Under the pieces are notes generated by a model. It did no database searches. It worked only from the letters and a program-made list of their open reading frames with translations, and was not told the DNA's origin. From the NCBI GenBank assembly GCA_036276255.1, contig DASUPK010000051.1, forward strand, positions 1-11,128: a stretch of DNA of 11,128 bases. The letters are read 5' to 3'. The DNA comes from DASUPK01 sp036276255. GTDB lineage: Bacteria > Actinomycetota > Thermoleophilia > Solirubrobacterales > 70-9. The position numbers were made by a program, and so were the translations under genes. This document shows, piece after piece, positions 1-6,016 of the stretch (positions within the stretch are counted from its first letter, which is position 1; each line of letters begins with the position of its first letter).

Positions 1-1027
1 TCCCAGACCACGCCACCCGCGCCGCGTTCTCTCCCATGTCGCCGACCGACGGGCAGACCAGCAGCGGCTTCCCCGCCGCGAGCGCCCTCGCCACCGTCCC
101 ATGCCCGCCGTGGCAGATCACCACGTCCGCCGCCGGCATCGCCTGCGAGTAGAGCATCCAATCGACCAGCGTCGCGTTGCCCGGCACCTCGATCGGCCGC
201 TCGGGCCGGTGCCGATTCGTCGTCGCCAGGACCCGCACCGGCTCATCCGCCAGCCCGTCGAGCGCCACCCGCAACAGCTCACACTCGGGATCCTGTGATG
301 TGCTCGGCGCGATCAGAACCAGCGGCCCCTCACCGTCCGGAAGCTCCATCGGTTCGCCCGGCACCTCGAAGAGGAGCGGCCCGGTCACCCGCACGTGGGC
401 CGGCCACTCGCGCGGGTACTCCAGCTGCGGGAACGTCCCCACGATCGCCAGCAGCTCGCTGATCCCCCCGTGAAATCGCTTGATCGGCGGCAGCCCCAGC
501 CGCCCCCTCGTCTCATTGAGCTCGTCCCGGCCCCGCCGCAGTCCCATCTCGAGCAGCGGCCCCGTCGCCCGCCAGGCCATCCGCCCGAAGCCCGTCCGCG
601 GTGGACGCAGCCCGAGCGAGTAGAGCGGCATCCCCGGCTGCTGCACCGGATAGACGTGTGGGATCAGCGTTGCGTGCGGAACGCCGGCGACCTCGGCCGC
701 GAGTGTCGGCGCCAGCGTCAGGATGTCGCTCACCACCAGATCCGGCTCGAACCCCTTCATCAACCGCGCCAGCGCCCGGGCCGCGGCCGCCGCGGTCTGC
801 CCGTCGGGCGTGTCCGGCCCCGGCGGCGGATACACCGTGTATTCCTGCGCGCCGGTGAAGCCCAGCCCCTCGCCCTCGACCGCCTCCCGCCACCGCTCCC
901 AGGTCTCGACCAGCACCTCATGGCCGCGCCGCGACAGCTCGCGCGCGAGCGCGATTGCCGGAAAGGCATGGCCCGGATCGCCGAACGCGGCGACCAGCAG
1001 CCTCAACCGTCGATCTGGGCGGCTCAT
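1..1027 (-). CDS. GT1 (MGT-like) glycosyltransferase, C-terminus beyond window edge
   Basis: The reading frame stays open from ATG at 1027 to the window edge and gives 342 residues. The N-terminus (GDPGHAFPAIALARELSRRG, about residues 16-35) is the acceptor-side Rossmann start of GT-B enzymes, where glycine and histidine precede a helix. Near the end, CHGGHGTVARALAAGKPL (305-322) followed by GDMGENAARV (329-338) is the nucleotide-sugar signature of the UDPGT/MGT/YjiC family, with the donor-binding HGGHGT. Family members are about 400 aa, so roughly 50-70 residues are missing. It should transfer a sugar from an NDP-sugar to a small lipophilic acceptor in the cytoplasm; donor and acceptor cannot be read here. 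It diverges from the next gene across only 38 nt. No clear Shine-Dalgarno precedes the start; TAGGGT lies 7 nt upstream. The family call is firm, the substrate unknown. Confidence 0.9.
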   Translation of the reverse strand, partial: MSRPDRRLRLLVAAFGDPGHAFPAIALARELSRRGHEVLVETWERWREAVEGEGLGFTGAQEYTVYPPPGPDTPDGQTAAAAARALARLMKGFEPDLVVSDILTLAPTLAAEVAGVPHATLIPHVYPVQQPGMPLYSLGLRPPRTGFGRMAWRATGPLLEMGLRRGRDELNETRGRLGLPPIKRFHGGISELLAIVGTFPQLEYPREWPAHVRVTGPLLFEVPGEPMELPDGEGPLVLIAPSTSQDPECELLRVALDGLADEPVRVLATTNRHRPERPIEVPGNATLVDWMLYSQAMPAADVVICHGGHGTVARALAAGKPLLVCPSVGDMGENAARVAWSG

Positions 1028-1034
1028 TGCGCTG

Positions 1035-1040
1035 ACCCTA
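1035..1040 (-). promoter_or_regulatory. Possible -10 element for the glycosyltransferase (leaderless-type)
   Basis: On the minus strand TAGGGT (TANNNT type) ends 7 nt before the ATG at 1027, and no ribosome binding site lies between. This is the spacing expected of a leaderless actinobacterial transcript. No good -35 was found. Inference only. Confidence 0.35.
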
Positions 1041-1065
1041 GGGCGTCAACGCCATCCTTTGATCC

Positions 1066-1563
1066 ATGGCCAAGCGACGCAACAACGCCCAGCGCCTCCG
1101 CAACTCGGTGAGTGCCATGCCGAACACCACCAAGGAGGCCATGCTCCGCGGCATCCGCGCCAACAGGGTCATCGTCGGCGCCTACACCGACAAGCGCGGT
1201 GGCGTCTGCCCGATGCTCGCGGCGCACCGGAGCGGCGGCCGCACCAACTTCGGAACGTTCGCTCGCGCCTGGGACGCCTTCACCGGCGCCAACCAGCGCA
1301 AGCCCCGCCGAGCCTCTCGCCGCGAGGTCCGCGCCCTCGAGAACTACCTCGAGCTGGCCCTCCTCCGCGAGGGCATCCACGGCACAGAGCACCTTCCTGA
1401 GCGCCCCCTGGGCGAGGAGGTCCGCGACATCCAGTCGTCCCGCCGGCGCCTCGCAGCGGCCGAAGCCGAACAGACCTCGGACCTGTCCGTCCAGGACGTC
1501 CTGGCCACCGCGTACGCGGAGCACGTCATCGGCGAGGACCGGGAAGCGATCCCGCACAGCTAA
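1066..1563 (+). CDS. Conserved actinobacterial protein of unknown function
   Basis: A 165-aa soluble, basic protein with no signal peptide or membrane segment. I know the central block (AMLRGI, then VIVGAYTDKRGGVCPMLAAH, then GGRTNFGTFARAWDAFTG) as a recurring unnamed family in Thermoleophilia and related actinobacteria, but no function. The core spans about residues 20-75; the C-terminal 80 residues are helical and charged. The start is uncertain. ATG 1066 gives the longest frame. ATG 1117 (Met18, MPNTTKEAML) is preceded by GGTGAG at about 5 nt and may be the true start, giving 148 aa and widening the divergent gap upstream to 89 nt. The stop overlaps a possible -10 for the next gene, which starts 9 nt later on the same strand. 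Coding status is well supported; function unknown. Confidence 0.75.
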   Translation: MAKRRNNAQRLRNSVSAMPNTTKEAMLRGIRANRVIVGAYTDKRGGVCPMLAAHRSGGRTNFGTFARAWDAFTGANQRKPRRASRREVRALENYLELALLREGIHGTEHLPERPLGEEVRDIQSSRRRLAAAEAEQTSDLSVQDVLATAYAEHVIGEDREAIPHS

Positions 1564-1566
1564 CTT
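1561..1566 (+). promoter_or_regulatory. Possible -10 element overlapping the upstream stop codon
   Basis: TAACTT begins with the TAA stop of the 165-aa gene and ends 6 nt before the GTG start of the family 2 glycosyltransferase. No Shine-Dalgarno precedes that GTG. This fits a leaderless transcript, though the TA comes free with the stop codon, so evidence is modest. Confidence 0.35.
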
Positions 1567-1572
1567 GCGCCC

Positions 1573-2493
1573 GTGCCACGGGCGCCCTCGAACCAGCCAT
1601 CCGTCTCCGTCATCGTCCCCGTCCGGGACGGCGAGTCAACCATCGCCGGTTGCATCGACGCAATCCTGGCCGCCGAGTACCCGCCCGACCGCCGCGAGAT
1701 CCTGATCGTCGACAACGGCTCGACCGACGACACCGCATCCCTGATCAAGGCCCGTCCGGTCCGCTACCTCTACGAGCCGGCGCCCGGCGTCTCCAACGCC
1801 CGTAACCGCGGCATCGCCGAGAGCAGCGGCGAGATCCTCTCCTTCGTCGATGCCGACTGCCTGGTCGAGCCCCAGTGGCTGGGCGAGCTCGCCCGCCCTT
1901 TCGAGGACCCGGAGGTGGGTGCGGTCGCCGGTGACCTCCAGCACGTCCCGGCCACCACGGCGGCCGAGCGCCAGGCCGCCCGCCTGCTCGGCAACTGGCA
2001 GCAGTTCGCCTTCAGTTCCAACCCCGCCTACCCGATCACCGCCAACGCGGCTTACCGCCGCGAGGTGATCGACCGCATCGGCCCCTTCGACCCCCACATG
2101 ACCCGTGCCCAGGACGTCGAGCTCGGCCTCCGCTTCCAGGAGCGATCAGGCCGCCGCCTCGCCTACGCCGAGCGCGCCACGGCCCAGCACCGCAACCGCA
2201 ATACCCAGCTCGGCTTCTTCCGCCAGCAGCTCGGCTGGGCCTACGGCGCCGGCCTGGTGGGTGCCAAGTTCGAGGCGATGGGGGGAGACCCGGTCAAGCC
2301 GCCCCGCGTCCGCGAGATCGGCCGCACCGCCCGCGGCCTGGGCATCGTCCTCGCCGCGAAGGCGCGGGGCAGGGGGGAGACCCGCTGGATCGAGGACGCC
2401 TGGTTCGATCTGATGCGCCAGGTCGCCTGGTGGGCCGGCGCCCGCGCCGGCCTGCGGAAGGGCGCCCGCATCTGGCGGCCACCCATCGTCTGA
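1573..2493 (+). CDS. Family 2 glycosyltransferase (GT-A fold)
   Basis: A 306-aa inverting GT-A glycosyltransferase. It opens with VSVIVPVRDG (11-20), the first beta strand of the family. DNGSTD (47-52) binds the nucleotide, and DADC (93-96) holds the DXD metal-binding motif after the usual ARNRGI (76-81). TRAQDVELGLR (177-187) matches the conserved acidic (ED-type) region holding the catalytic base, followed by a HRNRNT segment near 206-211. No multi-span membrane tail is present, though the C-terminal 70 residues are basic and amphipathic (WWAGARAGLRKGARIW) and could touch the membrane. It probably adds a sugar to a cell-surface polysaccharide or lipid; acceptor unknown. The GTG start at 1573 is chosen because the family's first strand begins soon after. 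It follows the unknown gene by 9 nt and runs convergent with the SDR gene, 10 nt apart. Confidence 0.9.
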   Translation: MPRAPSNQPSVSVIVPVRDGESTIAGCIDAILAAEYPPDRREILIVDNGSTDDTASLIKARPVRYLYEPAPGVSNARNRGIAESSGEILSFVDADCLVEPQWLGELARPFEDPEVGAVAGDLQHVPATTAAERQAARLLGNWQQFAFSSNPAYPITANAAYRREVIDRIGPFDPHMTRAQDVELGLRFQERSGRRLAYAERATAQHRNRNTQLGFFRQQLGWAYGAGLVGAKFEAMGGDPVKPPRVREIGRTARGLGIVLAAKARGRGETRWIEDAWFDLMRQVAWWAGARAGLRKGARIWRPPIV

Positions 2494-2503
2494 GTCGCGA
2501 AAT

Positions 2504-3244
2504 TCAGCCCAGCTCGGGGGTGTCCACCGTGTCCCCGGGTCGCAGAAACACGATCTCGGGGACCAGGCAGTTCGGCGAAGTGCGGAGCAGGAACCCCACC
2601 GCCTCCGCGATGTCCTCCGGCCGGATCATCGCTTCCGCCGCCACCTGCCCCTTGACGAACTCGGTCATCGGTGTGTCGACGAAGGCAGGTGCGAAGGCCG
2701 TCACCTGGACCCCAGAGCCCGCGATCTCCTTCTGGGTCGCCTGAGAGAACCCGATCACCGCCGCCTTCGTGGCCGAGTACACCGACAGCCACGGCTGCCC
2801 CGCCTTGCCGGAGACCGACGCGGTGTTGACGATCAATGCCTTCCCGTGCTCCGCGCCCGCCTCCTTCAGCATCGGCAGGCACTCGCGCGTCATCAGGACC
2901 ACGGCGCGGAGGTTCACACCGAGCTGCATGTCGACGAACTTGGTGGTGAGCGCGTCCATCGCCTCGCCGATCCCGACCCCCGCGTTGTTGATCATCACGT
3001 CAAGGCGGCCGTAGCGCTCCTTGTGAGCCGCGACCAGCGCCCTCAGGTTCTCCTCGTCGGCCATGTTCGCCGGCACGCTCTGCACGTCCAGCCCGCCGGA
3101 GCGCAGATCCTCGACCGCCGCCTCGAGCTTGTCCGGCCGCCGGGCAGAGACCGTCAGCCCGTAGCCGTCCTCGCCGAGCATGCGGGCGATGGCCAACCCG
3201 ATGCCGCTCGATCCACCTGTGATCAGCGCCGCCTTCTCCGCCAC
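2504..3244 (-). CDS. Short-chain dehydrogenase/reductase (classical SDR)
   Basis: A 246-aa Rossmann oxidoreductase of normal classical-SDR length. The cofactor motif is TGGSSGIG (9-16), NNAG is at 86-89, Asn111 lies in VNLRA, catalytic Ser143 in TASVS, and the YxxxK pair is Tyr156/Lys160 in SVYSATK. After the second strand the residues SARR (33-36) place arginines where NADP(H)-preferring members have them, so NADPH is likelier than NADH. The ATKAAV and FAPAFVDTPM segments are also typical. The substrate (a ketone or alcohol) cannot be inferred. The GTG start is fixed by a very strong Shine-Dalgarno just upstream. It diverges from the lipoprotein gene over 61 nt. Family call certain; role unknown. 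Confidence 0.95.
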   Translation of the reverse strand: MAEKAALITGGSSGIGLAIARMLGEDGYGLTVSARRPDKLEAAVEDLRSGGLDVQSVPANMADEENLRALVAAHKERYGRLDVMINNAGVGIGEAMDALTTKFVDMQLGVNLRAVVLMTRECLPMLKEAGAEHGKALIVNTASVSGKAGQPWLSVYSATKAAVIGFSQATQKEIAGSGVQVTAFAPAFVDTPMTEFVKGQVAAEAMIRPEDIAEAVGFLLRTSPNCLVPEIVFLRPGDTVDTPELG

Positions 3245-3247
3245 GTC

Positions 3248-3255
3248 TCCTCCTC
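3248..3255 (-). promoter_or_regulatory. Strong ribosome binding site deciding the SDR start
   Basis: GAGGAGGA on the minus strand ends 3 nt before the GTG at 3244, within a longer purine run. It is the strongest Shine-Dalgarno in the window and supports the GTG start. Confidence 0.75.
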
Positions 3256-3305
3256 TTTAGAGATGCCTCAGTCGCGACGGGCACCCTATCCGTACCCCAT
3301 CTACG

Positions 3306-4292
3306 ATGCCGCCCGTGCTCCGCAAGCCGATCACCCTCGTAGTCGCCCTGTTCGCCTTCGCGCTCGTCGCCGGCTGCGGCGGCTCCGACAACGGCACCGG
3401 CAGCCGTAGCCGCCCGGCGCCGCGAGCGGCGATCTTCCCCTCGGCGAATGGGAAGACCCTCCGCCAGGTCGTGACCTCCGCGCACGCCACCCAGGGCCCC
3501 GTCGCCTCCCCGGCGGCCGCCTACTTCCACCTCGGCACCAACCGCTTCCCCTTCGGCGTCTTCACCACCGCGCACGACCCGATCACCGACGCCGAGGTCG
3601 CGGTCTACGCCGCGCCCGGCAGGGGAGTGGACGGCAAGGCGATCGGTCCCTTCCCGGCGAGGATCGAGGACCTGACCACCAAGCCCGCCTTCCGGGCCAA
3701 GACCACCGCCGACGACCCGAGCGCGGCGCAGGTCGTCTACATCTCCGACATCCCGCTCGAGCGGCCCGGCCCATGGGCCTTCGCGGCGCTGATCAAGAAC
3801 GGCAGCTCCTACCAGTACAGCCTCATGCCCACTCCGAACCCCGTCGCCGACTACCCGATGCCGAATGTCGGCCAATCGGTTCCCGCGATCCACACCTTGA
3901 CCGCGGGCGAGGTCTCGGACATCGGCCAGATCGACACCCGCGTCCCGCCCGACGACATGCATTCGGACGACTTCGCGAACGTCGTCGGCAAGAAGCCCGT
4001 CGTGCTGCTCTTCGCGACCCCCGCGCTCTGCCAGAGTCGGGTCTGCGGGCCGGTCACCGACATCACCGAGCAGGTGAAGCAGGAGTTCGGCGACAAGGTC
4101 GCCTTCATCCACCAGGAGATCTACAACAACAACAACATCAACGACGGCCCCCGGCCACAGATGCGCGCGTTCCACCTCAACACCGAGCCCTGGGCCTACG
4201 TGATCGACCGCAACGGCAAGGTCAGCTCGGTCCTGCAGGGCCCCTTCAGCGTCCAGGAGCTCGAGGCTGCGGTCCAGAAGGTGGCCGGCTAG
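3306..4292 (+). CDS. Lipoprotein with thioredoxin-like C-terminal domain
   Basis: A 328-aa exported lipoprotein. Residues 1-24 form a signal with basic start, hydrophobic core (TLVVALFAFAL) and lipobox VAGC with Cys24 as lipidation site, followed by a Gly/Ser/Arg linker. Residues 45-185 form a beta-rich domain. Residues 222-328 read as a thioredoxin-like fold: strand PVVLLFATPALC, then C242-QSRV-C247, helix, strand VAFIHQEIY, then TEPWAYVIDRNGKV and a final helix, as in redoxin/SCO-type proteins. The cysteines are CX4C rather than CX2C, so disulfide exchange, metal binding or a structural bond are all possible. It should act outside the membrane. An in-frame GTG at 3315 is an alternative start; neither has a clear Shine-Dalgarno. 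The Hpt gene follows 32 nt downstream. Confidence 0.85.
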   Translation: MPPVLRKPITLVVALFAFALVAGCGGSDNGTGSRSRPAPRAAIFPSANGKTLRQVVTSAHATQGPVASPAAAYFHLGTNRFPFGVFTTAHDPITDAEVAVYAAPGRGVDGKAIGPFPARIEDLTTKPAFRAKTTADDPSAAQVVYISDIPLERPGPWAFAALIKNGSSYQYSLMPTPNPVADYPMPNVGQSVPAIHTLTAGEVSDIGQIDTRVPPDDMHSDDFANVVGKKPVVLLFATPALCQSRVCGPVTDITEQVKQEFGDKVAFIHQEIYNNNNINDGPRPQMRAFHLNTEPWAYVIDRNGKVSSVLQGPFSVQELEAAVQKVAG

Positions 4293-4312
4293 CGGCGGCT
4301 CTTCCCAGCGGG

Positions 4313-4318
4313 TAGAAC
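4313..4318 (+). promoter_or_regulatory. Possible -10 element for the Hpt gene (leaderless-type)
   Basis: TAGAAC (4 of 6 to TATAAT) ends 6 nt before the GTG at 4325, where no Shine-Dalgarno is visible. The spacing matches the other candidate leaderless starts in this window. No convincing -35. Confidence 0.3.
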
Positions 4319-4324
4319 TAACCC

Positions 4325-4693
4325 GTGGCGGATGACGAGCTCCTCACCATGCTTGCGGCGGAGGCCGCACGCCGCACGCCGACGATCATCGACGGCCTCG
4401 AGACCCTCGTGTCCTCCGGCGAGAAGGACTCGACTCGCATCGAGGAGCTCCGGGTCGAGGTGCACGGGCTGAAGGGCGCAGCGCTGGTCGTCGGCCAGGA
4501 GCGGCTGGCGGACCTGGCGAAAGGGATGGAGCAGTTCCTCGCGGGCTGCGTCGATACCGGGCAGATCAAGCCCAGCGCCGCCGCCGCGCTGATCGCCGGC
4601 GCGAGCGCCTTCAACGAGGGCGCCCATGCCGTCGCCGAGGACGTCGCCGAGCCGTCTTCGGTCGGCGAATCCCTCGCCGCTCTCGCCGAGTGA
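4325..4693 (+). CDS. Single-domain histidine phosphotransfer (Hpt) protein
   Basis: A 122-aa, almost wholly helical protein. The motif VEVHGLKGAALVVG (44-57) matches the Hpt signature HxLKGxxxxxG, placing the phospho-accepting histidine at His47 with Lys50 and Gly51 beside it. The following LADLAKGMEQFL helix also fits. Such proteins relay phosphate between a hybrid kinase and a response regulator in the cytoplasm. No kinase or receiver domain is encoded in the window, so partners lie elsewhere. The GTG start follows the lipoprotein stop by 32 nt; there is no Shine-Dalgarno. The stop is 1 nt from the stop of the convergent membrane-protein gene. The C-terminal 35 residues are Ala/Glu-rich. 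Fairly confident of fold; role in a specific pathway unknown. Confidence 0.75.
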   Translation: MADDELLTMLAAEAARRTPTIIDGLETLVSSGEKDSTRIEELRVEVHGLKGAALVVGQERLADLAKGMEQFLAGCVDTGQIKPSAAAALIAGASAFNEGAHAVAEDVAEPSSVGESLAALAE

Positions 4694-4694
4694 G

Positions 4695-5042
4695 TCAGTT
4701 CGCGTGGTGGAGGGCGAAGGAGACCGCTCCGAGCACCATTGCGCCCATCACCAGCCAGGCCGGCACCAGCCAGGCGGCGATCTCCGCGACCCGCAGTGCG
4801 GCCCGCCGATAGATCGGAGCGAGTAACGCGACCATGCTCGCGACGAAGACGACGGCCGCGCTGATGATCACCGGCGCCGCGACGAGCGTCCGCGCGGGAG
4901 CATCGATGCGGTGGTCGAGGTCGCGCCCGAGGTGGGAGTTGAGCAGCGCCACGATCACGACGATCACGAGCGATCCATAGAGCGCACCGAGCAGCGGCCA
5001 GGTGAACGTCGTGACCTCGGACTCCTCCTCCGGCCGCGCCAT
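4695..5042 (-). CDS. Small three-helix membrane protein, unknown function
   Basis: A 115-aa protein with three hydrophobic stretches long enough to span the membrane: about 16-34 (LLGALYGSLVIVVIVALL), 52-75 (LVAAPVIISAAVVFVASMVALL) and 87-110 (IAAWLVPAWLVMGAMVLGAV). The N-terminus is acidic, and the first loop holds a charged patch (RDLDHRIDAPAR). I do not recognise a family. It lies 9 nt downstream of the NTF2-like gene on the same strand, so the two may be cotranscribed, but it has no Shine-Dalgarno and may have its own leaderless promoter formed from the preceding stop codon. It ends 1 nt from the convergent Hpt stop. Confidence 0.75.
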   Translation of the reverse strand: MARPEEESEVTTFTWPLLGALYGSLVIVVIVALLNSHLGRDLDHRIDAPARTLVAAPVIISAAVVFVASMVALLAPIYRRAALRVAEIAAWLVPAWLVMGAMVLGAVSFALHHAN

Positions 5043-5048
5043 GAAACG

Positions 5049-5054
5049 AATCTA
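5049..5054 (-). promoter_or_regulatory. Possible -10 element made partly of the upstream stop codon
   Basis: TAGATT on the minus strand starts with the TAG stop of the NTF2-like gene and ends 6 nt before the ATG at 5042. This is the same arrangement as at 1561-1573. No ribosome binding site is present. Inference from sequence and spacing only. Confidence 0.35.
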
Positions 5055-5441
5055 TCCGGTGGCCTCGAGTGCTTCCTGCGTCTCCTGATAGAGGCGAATG
5101 CGCGTCACCAGGCCGCCGCGAATCTCGAAGACGAATGCGCTCCGAGCAGTGATTTCGATGCCGTCTCGCCCCCGCATGTGGGCGGTGTTCGGGACAACAA
5201 CCGAATTGCCGGATTCGACGAAATCGAATGGCTCGATCTCGCTCTTTTCGAAGGTTTCGAAGAAGTTTCGGTAGAAGCGGAGAACCTCGTCCACCCCTTG
5301 GTAGACACCTGCCTCGAGGCCCCGGGACGTCGACCAATCCACTTCAACGTCGGGGTCGCAGATCGCCCGTAGGGCGTCGAAGTCGCGCCGGTTGTAGGCA
5401 CCGATCGATTGCTTCACGACTTCGACGTCTTCCGTGGACAC
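5052..5441 (-). CDS. SnoaL-like / NTF2-fold protein
   Basis: Starting at GTG 5441 the product is 129 aa, the usual size of the SnoaL-like family. It opens with EDVEVVKQSIGAYNRRDFDA, then ICDPDVEVDW, a Y-GVDEVLRFYRNFFETF helix and a closing strand pattern ending RLYQETQEALEATG, all typical of the cone-shaped NTF2 fold. These proteins bind small molecules in the cone or act as isomerases, cyclases or hydrolases; nothing here fixes the ligand. The frame runs further upstream to ATG 5552, but the added 37 residues (Cys/Pro-rich) do not look like the family. A purine-rich GGAAGGGA lies about 13 nt before GTG 5441 and GATACT 9 nt before it, both favouring the shorter start. The membrane-protein gene follows after 9 nt. 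Confidence 0.85.
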   Translation of the reverse strand: MSTEDVEVVKQSIGAYNRRDFDALRAICDPDVEVDWSTSRGLEAGVYQGVDEVLRFYRNFFETFEKSEIEPFDFVESGNSVVVPNTAHMRGRDGIEITARSAFVFEIRGGLVTRIRLYQETQEALEATG

Positions 5442-5450
5442 CGCGCACGC

Positions 5451-5456
5451 AGTATC
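5451..5456 (-). promoter_or_regulatory. Possible -10 element for the NTF2-like gene
   Basis: GATACT on the minus strand (4 of 6 to TATAAT) ends 9 nt before the GTG at 5441. It overlaps the end of a purine run that could alternatively be a distant Shine-Dalgarno. No good -35 at 16-18 nt. Weak. Confidence 0.25.
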
Positions 5457-5639
5457 CCTTCCAGCATGGGTGATCCGAGCCAACTGGGTACACGAGTTGT
5501 CGGCGTTGCTCGGCTGCGCGGGGCCGGGGCAGGGACCCGCCGCGCGGAGCACCGTCTTCCGCCCCGAACGGCAAGGAGCGCCAGTTCGCGGGCGGACAAC
5601 GGAAGTACGGGGGGGAGCCCAGATAGTGTCGGTGGGCCA

Positions 5640-5713
5640 GGGCCGGTAGCTCAGCTGGTCAGAGCAGCGGACTCATAATCCGTAGGTCGGAGGTTCGAGT
5701 CCTCCCCGGCCCA
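5640..5713 (+). tRNA. tRNA with CAU anticodon (elongator Met or Ile2)
   Basis: A 74-nt cloverleaf can be drawn by hand. The acceptor stem is GGGCCGG (5640-5646) with CCGGCCC (5706-5712) and discriminator A5713. The D arm carries AGCTCAGCTGGTCAGAGC. The anticodon stem GCGGA/TCCGT closes loop CTCATAA with anticodon CAT. The T arm is GGAGG-TTCGAGT-CCTCC. CCA is not encoded. The G1-C72 pair argues against initiator tRNA, which carries a mismatch there. A CAU anticodon serves either elongator Met or, after lysidine modification by TilS, Ile AUA; I cannot separate these by eye. An intrinsic terminator follows at once. Confidence 0.95.
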
Positions 5714-5715
5714 TG

Positions 5716-5742
5716 AAAGCCCCGCAAAGCGGGGCTTTCTGT
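5716..5742 (+). terminator. Intrinsic terminator after the tRNA
   Basis: AAAGCCCCGC (5716-5725) pairs perfectly with GCGGGGCTTT (5729-5738) across a 3-nt loop, followed by CTGTT. A 10-bp GC-rich stem directly after the tRNA end is a textbook Rho-independent terminator, with a short, imperfect T tract. Confidence 0.85.
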
Positions 5743-5861
5743 TGCTCGAGCCTCTCCTCAGACATCGTCTCCCGAAGAATCCGCTGGTCGGAAGTCGTGC
5801 CTGAGTGATGCTCCGACGCATGGGCACCGAAGGGCGCTTCTCCTTCTCGCGCAAGGGAGTC

Positions 5862-5879
5862 GCGGCTCCGCGGAGCCGC
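5862..5879. repeat. Perfect 18-bp palindrome
   Basis: GCGGCTCCGCGGAGCCGC reads the same on both strands. It lies 3 nt before the first copy of the hairpin repeat and about 45 nt before a good promoter. It could be a dimeric-repressor site or a degraded hairpin element; nothing decides between them. Confidence 0.45.
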
Positions 5880-5881
5880 AG

Positions 5882-5911
5882 GAGTGCTGCTTTGCATGGA
5901 AAGGAGTGTTT
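5882..5911 (+). repeat. Hairpin repeat, copy 1 (degraded)
   Basis: Shares the 15-nt core GCTTTGCATGGAAAG (5889-5903) exactly with copy 4, with further matches on each side (AGTGCT before; GTG then TTTG after). The left conserved block TTGGACGAGAAG is missing, and the stem keeps only CTTT/AAAG around the GCATGG loop. It lies between the tRNA terminator and the promoter of the 175-aa gene. Confidence 0.7.
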
Positions 5912-5924
5912 GCCGGGACCGGCT

Positions 5925-5954
5925 TTGACGTCACGGGGTTATCGGAGCTATTCT
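5925..5954 (+). promoter_or_regulatory. Sigma-70-type promoter for the 175-aa gene and followers
   Basis: TTGACG (5925-5930, 5 of 6 to consensus) and TATTCT (5949-5954, 4 of 6) are 18 nt apart. The start codon at 6017 lies about 55 nt downstream of the predicted transcription start. It is the best -35/-10 pair I found in the window and could drive the whole plus-strand gene set to 7565. Confidence 0.55.
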
Positions 5955-6002
5955 CTCTGCAGGTGTGCCGGGAAGACTGGTCGGCGTGAGTTGTCGTCGA
6001 TC

Positions 6003-6008
6003 AAGGAG
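6003..6008 (+). promoter_or_regulatory. Ribosome binding site deciding the 6017 start
   Basis: AAGGAG lies 8 nt before the ATG at 6017, a good spacing. It supports that start for the 175-aa gene. Confidence 0.7.
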
Positions 6009-6016
6009 ACCAGCAG

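Noticed and set aside
395..1111. Long plus-strand open frame of 238 codons opposite the GT1 gene
   Set aside because: Arg/Pro/Gln-rich low-complexity translation, typical of the antisense of high-GC genes; the minus strand carries clear glycosyltransferase motifs.
3000..4175. 391-codon minus-strand open frame opposite the lipoprotein
   Set aside because: Gly/Arg/Val/Asp-rich shadow of the SDR and lipoprotein frames; no domain or signal, and it overlaps two well-supported genes.
4318..5337. 339-codon minus-strand open frame
   Set aside because: Overlaps the Hpt, membrane-protein and NTF2-like genes; translation is Arg/Ser-rich without motifs.
5441..5552. Extended N-terminus of the NTF2-like protein from ATG 5552
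   Set aside because: The extra 37 residues are Cys/Pro-rich and unlike the family; candidate translation and transcription signals favour GTG 5441.
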